Part shown: piece by piece, positions 4,766 through 5,664 of the stretch
Layout: the number at the start of each line of letters is the position of its first letter
How positions within the stretch are numbered: the first letter of the stretch is position 1
Assembly (NCBI GenBank): GCA_934630495.1
Contig: CAKTVW010000061.1
Location: 1-5,664, forward strand
Reading direction: 5' to 3'
DNA length: 5,664 nt
Source of the DNA: an uncultured Oscillospiraceae bacterium
GTDB taxonomy: Bacteria; Bacillota; Clostridia; Oscillospirales; Oscillospiraceae
Notes under the pieces: model-generated
The model's input: only the letters and a program-made list of their open reading frames with translations
What the model was told of the DNA's origin: nothing
Database searches by the model: none
Translations under genes and position numbers: made by a program

Positions 4766-5590
4766 ATGGAAAACTGTAAGGTGATCGCTATCACGAACCA
4801 GAAAGGCGGCGTCGGCAAAACGACTACTACGGTTAATCTCGGCGTGGGCCTTGCAAACACCGGTAATAAGGTTTTGCTGATTGACGCTGACCCGCAAGGG
4901 AGCCTCACGGTGAGCCTCGGTATAAAGAACCCTGACGAGTTGGATGTATCGCTATCTTCGCTCATGCAATCGGTCATAGAAGATGAACAGCCTCCCGGCA
5001 ATGCGATTATCGCCCATAATGAAGGCGTTGATCTGCTTCCTTCTAATATTGAACTGTCCGGTATGGAAACGGGCCTGTTTAATGTTATGAGCCGTGAGTA
5101 CGTTCTGAAATCCTGTATCGAAGGCATGAGAAAGAACTACGACTATATCCTTATCGACTGTATGCCTTCTCTGGGAATGATGACGGTCAATGCGCTTGCT
5201 GCGGCAGACAGTGTGATTATTCCGTCCCAGCCGAACTTCCTGTCAACCAAAGGTCTCAACTTGCTTCTGCGCTCGATTGCGAAAATCAAGCGGCAGATCA
5301 ATCCGAGACTGAGGATCGACGGCATTTTGCTGACGATGGTAGATAACCGCACGAACAATGCCAAGTCGATTATCACATCGCTCCGTTCTTCAGTAGGAGA
5401 AAATATCCGCGTGTTCGAGTCTGAAATTCCTTTTTCGGTAAGAGCAGCGGAGTGCAGTCTTTCCGGAGAAAGCATCTTCTCCTACGACAAGAACGGAAAA
5501 GTGGCAGCAGCGTATGAGGCACTCACGAAGGAGGTGACAGAGATTGAAGAACGTGCAAAAAATCGACTTGGGCCTGACTGGATACGATGA
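4766..5590 (+). CDS. parA: ParA/Soj-type partition ATPase
   Basis: A 274-residue deviant-Walker ATPase that, in its family, binds DNA non-specifically when ATP-bound and drives segregation of plasmids, elements or chromosomes together with a ParB-like partner. It has KGGVGKTTT (13-21, with signature lysine K13 and K18), Walker A' DADPQG (40-45) and Walker B YILID (127-131). There is no N-terminal helix-turn-helix extension, so it is the short Soj-like form. I chose the ATG at 4766 because AAAGGAGG lies 8 bases before it; the in-frame GTG at 4739 has no such site. In this setting it most likely stabilises the excised circular form of an integrative element. Codon use and GC are visibly lower than in the host genes. 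The next gene overlaps its 3' end. Confidence 0.93.
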   Translation: MENCKVIAITNQKGGVGKTTTTVNLGVGLANTGNKVLLIDADPQGSLTVSLGIKNPDELDVSLSSLMQSVIEDEQPPGNAIIAHNEGVDLLPSNIELSGMETGLFNVMSREYVLKSCIEGMRKNYDYILIDCMPSLGMMTVNALAAADSVIIPSQPNFLSTKGLNLLLRSIAKIKRQINPRLRIDGILLTMVDNRTNNAKSIITSLRSSVGENIRVFESEIPFSVRAAECSLSGESIFSYDKNGKVAAAYEALTKEVTEIEERAKNRLGPDWIR

Positions 5591-5664
5591 GGTTCAAAAG
5601 CCGTTCCCCCAGGAGGATGAACTGAAGACCAAGACGGCGCGGCTCAATGAACTCAACGCTATGC
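5544..5664 (+). CDS. Start of a second element gene, partial; ParB-like N-terminus joined to a helicase-tail-like segment
   Basis: The frame opens with TTG at 5544 and runs without a stop to the window end (40 codons). A perfect AAGGAGGTGA (5528-5537) lies 6 bases before the TTG, inside parA, so the genes overlap by 47 bases and are likely translationally coupled. The product begins (M)KNVQKIDLGLTGYDE, which resembles the starts of ParB-like proteins that follow parA in clostridial integrative elements. From about residue 17 it continues PFPQEDELKTKTARLNEL, which I recall as typical of the C-terminal coiled tail of the giant helicase/methylase of such elements. Normal ParB would continue into its ParB/Srx domain here. 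A fusion by internal deletion is therefore possible. Both likenesses are from memory, and the gene is cut by the window edge. Confidence 0.7.
   Translation, partial: MKNVQKIDLGLTGYDEVQKPFPQEDELKTKTARLNELNAM

Larger units (their letters stand above)
4076..5664 (+). mobile_element. Left part of a putative integrated conjugative-type element
   Basis: From about 4119 the sequence carries short direct repeats, then a lower-GC non-coding stretch, a parA of the type seen in clostridial integrative elements, and a second overlapping partition-like gene. Together with the sudden change in base composition after the host operon terminator this suggests the end of an integrated element inserted downstream of rpsI. 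The exact junction and att core are not visible, since only one end is in the window and there is no empty site to compare. No integrase or relaxase is seen. The start coordinate is simply the end of the host terminator. A phage or integrated plasmid remains possible. Confidence 0.5.

Overview
The window looks like a GC-rich chromosome of the class Clostridia (Oscillospiraceae/Ruminococcaceae-like; inference) with the left edge of an integrated conjugative-type element. Supporting this are strong AGGAGG-type ribosome binding sites, a classic rplM-rpsI pair, protein sequences typical of gut Firmicutes, and a visible fall in GC content after about position 4190, where the sequence stops looking like the host. 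The genus cannot be named from this sequence.

Region 1-102 is a palindrome-rich intergenic stretch. Leftward from 2945 to 103 lies a three-gene cluster on the minus strand: a TtcA-family tRNA thiolation enzyme, a cysteine desulfurase whose GTG start overlaps the ttcA stop codon (GTGA), and a Cof-type HAD phosphatase after a 93-base spacer. The first two make a plausible sulfur-relay pair, with the desulfurase supplying persulfide sulfur to the tRNA-modifying enzyme.

Region 2946-3160 is a divergent control region. A near-consensus promoter for rplM-rpsI (plus strand) and an equally good promoter for the ttcA cluster (minus strand) face each other, with predicted start sites almost on the same base. 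A 7-bp inverted repeat sits between them. It could be an L13-type RNA leader hairpin, a DNA operator, or both.

Region 3161-4075 holds rplM (L13), rpsI (S9) and a strong bidirectional terminator.

Region 4076-4765 has no convincing protein gene but is full of structure: five copies of a GGGACAAC-type repeat, a 15-bp-stem terminator, a nested inverted-repeat domain (4363-4442), a roughly 200-base domain closed by a 12-pair long-range helix (4467-4668), and a terminator-like hairpin 55 bases before parA. I read this as the end of the mobile element plus a long structured leader or free-standing RNA of a class I do not recognise.

Region 4766-5664 holds a parA-type ATPase and, overlapping its 3' end, the start of a second gene (TTG start with a perfect Shine-Dalgarno sequence) that runs off the window. 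The first residues of that gene resemble element-type ParB proteins. What follows resembles the C-terminal tail of the very large helicase/methylase of such elements, so it may be a deletion fusion. Family resemblances here are from memory and were not searched.
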